Shown piece by piece: positions 63,780 to 64,000 of a stretch of DNA of 64,000 bases. The notes under the pieces were generated by a model. That model was not told the origin of the DNA, did no database searches, and saw only the letters and a list, made by a program, of their open reading frames with translations. The position numbers and the translations under genes are program-made. The first letter of the stretch is position 1, and each line of letters begins with the position of its first letter. Origin of the DNA: Halichoerus grypus (lineage: Eukaryota; Chordata; Mammalia; Carnivora; Phocidae); NCBI RefSeq assembly GCF_964656455.1, contig NC_135723.1:186001-250000 (forward strand), read 5' to 3'.

Positions 63780-64000
63780 GAGGAACCATTTTTAATCTTA
63801 TCCCATTGGAGGTAAGGACGCCTTGAAGCTTCCGTAACGTTCCAAAGTCCTGAGCCATCCCAGAGGCATGCCAGCCATCAGTATAAATGTCTGCAGCCTC
63901 GCGCTTGGCCAAGGCGCAAGCTCAGGTGAGAATGCCGGGCTGGAGTAGCCAACGGTTCTTCTCCGTGACTTCGGGAAGAGGTTGCAGTAGCACACGAGCA

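Larger units (their letters stand above)
62190..64000 (-). mobile_element. Decayed class I endogenous retrovirus pol segment
   Basis: Reading right to left on the minus strand, the window edge shows an RNase H remnant (IYTDGWHASGM at about 63,880-63,910). Next come an integrase N-terminal zinc domain at 63165-63401 (VHALNHW giving HX3H, then CPSCPKY giving CX2C), integrase-core remnants near 63.05-63.15 kb, and integrase C-terminal remnants at 62.16-62.65 kb. The pattern is that of gamma-type (ERV1) pol. The copy is dead: it has stop codons and frame changes throughout, and two SINEs split it (62830-63035 and 63668-63779). Its 5' part lies beyond the window; no LTR is visible here. Confidence 0.8.

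Overview
This is a 64 kb stretch of mammalian nuclear DNA. Three multi-exon genes can be rebuilt exon by exon: POLM (minus strand, 11918-19243), AEBP1 (plus, 38798-49341) and POLD2 (minus, 49931-55934). This order and orientation is that of human chromosome 7p13 (POLM-AEBP1-POLD2). The interspersed repeats point to a carnivoran. At least eleven tRNA-derived can-SINEs carry the head 'GGGGCGCCTGGGTGGCTCAG' and a pyrimidine-rich AATAAA tail. The SINE body looks non-canid and non-felid, so an arctoid carnivoran (bear, pinniped or mustelid type) is my best inference; the exact species cannot be read from the window.

Layout. 1-11 kb is a repeat-rich flank: an old minus-strand L1 (1.4-4.7 kb), an old plus-strand L1 3' end interrupted by a younger carnivore L1 with a 15-bp target-site duplication, several SINEs, LTR-like repeats and a decayed L1 ORF2. 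11.0-19.95 kb holds POLM with its 3'UTR, 11 coding exons and a G-rich CpG-island promoter carrying three octamer-type elements. 20-38 kb is intergenic: MaLR-type LTR fragments, SINEs, microsatellites and unique sequence with no gene I can support. 38.1-49.5 kb is AEBP1 with 21 coding exons and two large G-rich minisatellites in introns 9 and 13. 49.86-57.4 kb is POLD2, convergent with AEBP1, ending next to a SINE and starting in a CpG island with repeated CCAAT/GC-box units. 57.4-58.05 kb is a second CpG-rich block with CRE and ETS motifs. 58.2-61.0 kb is a minus-strand L1 that carries an inserted processed RPL41 pseudogene. 61.3-62.2 kb holds LTR-like and L1 pieces, and 62.2-64.0 kb is a decayed class I endogenous retrovirus pol segment (RNase H to integrase) interrupted by two SINEs.

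The three genes do not form an operon-like unit. POLM (X-family repair polymerase of end joining) and POLD2 (p50 subunit of replicative polymerase delta) both act on DNA, while AEBP1/ACLP is a secreted collagen-binding protein. All intron boundaries used are GT-AG and all reading-frame phases close: 488 aa for POLM, 1144 aa for AEBP1 and 469 aa for POLD2. I found no undescribed gene system. The most interesting signals are regulatory or structural: the octamer trio at POLM, the SINE sitting on the POLD2 polyadenylation site, the exact 170-bp duplication in AEBP1 intron 9, and the RPL41 retrocopy with its 25-codon frame still open.
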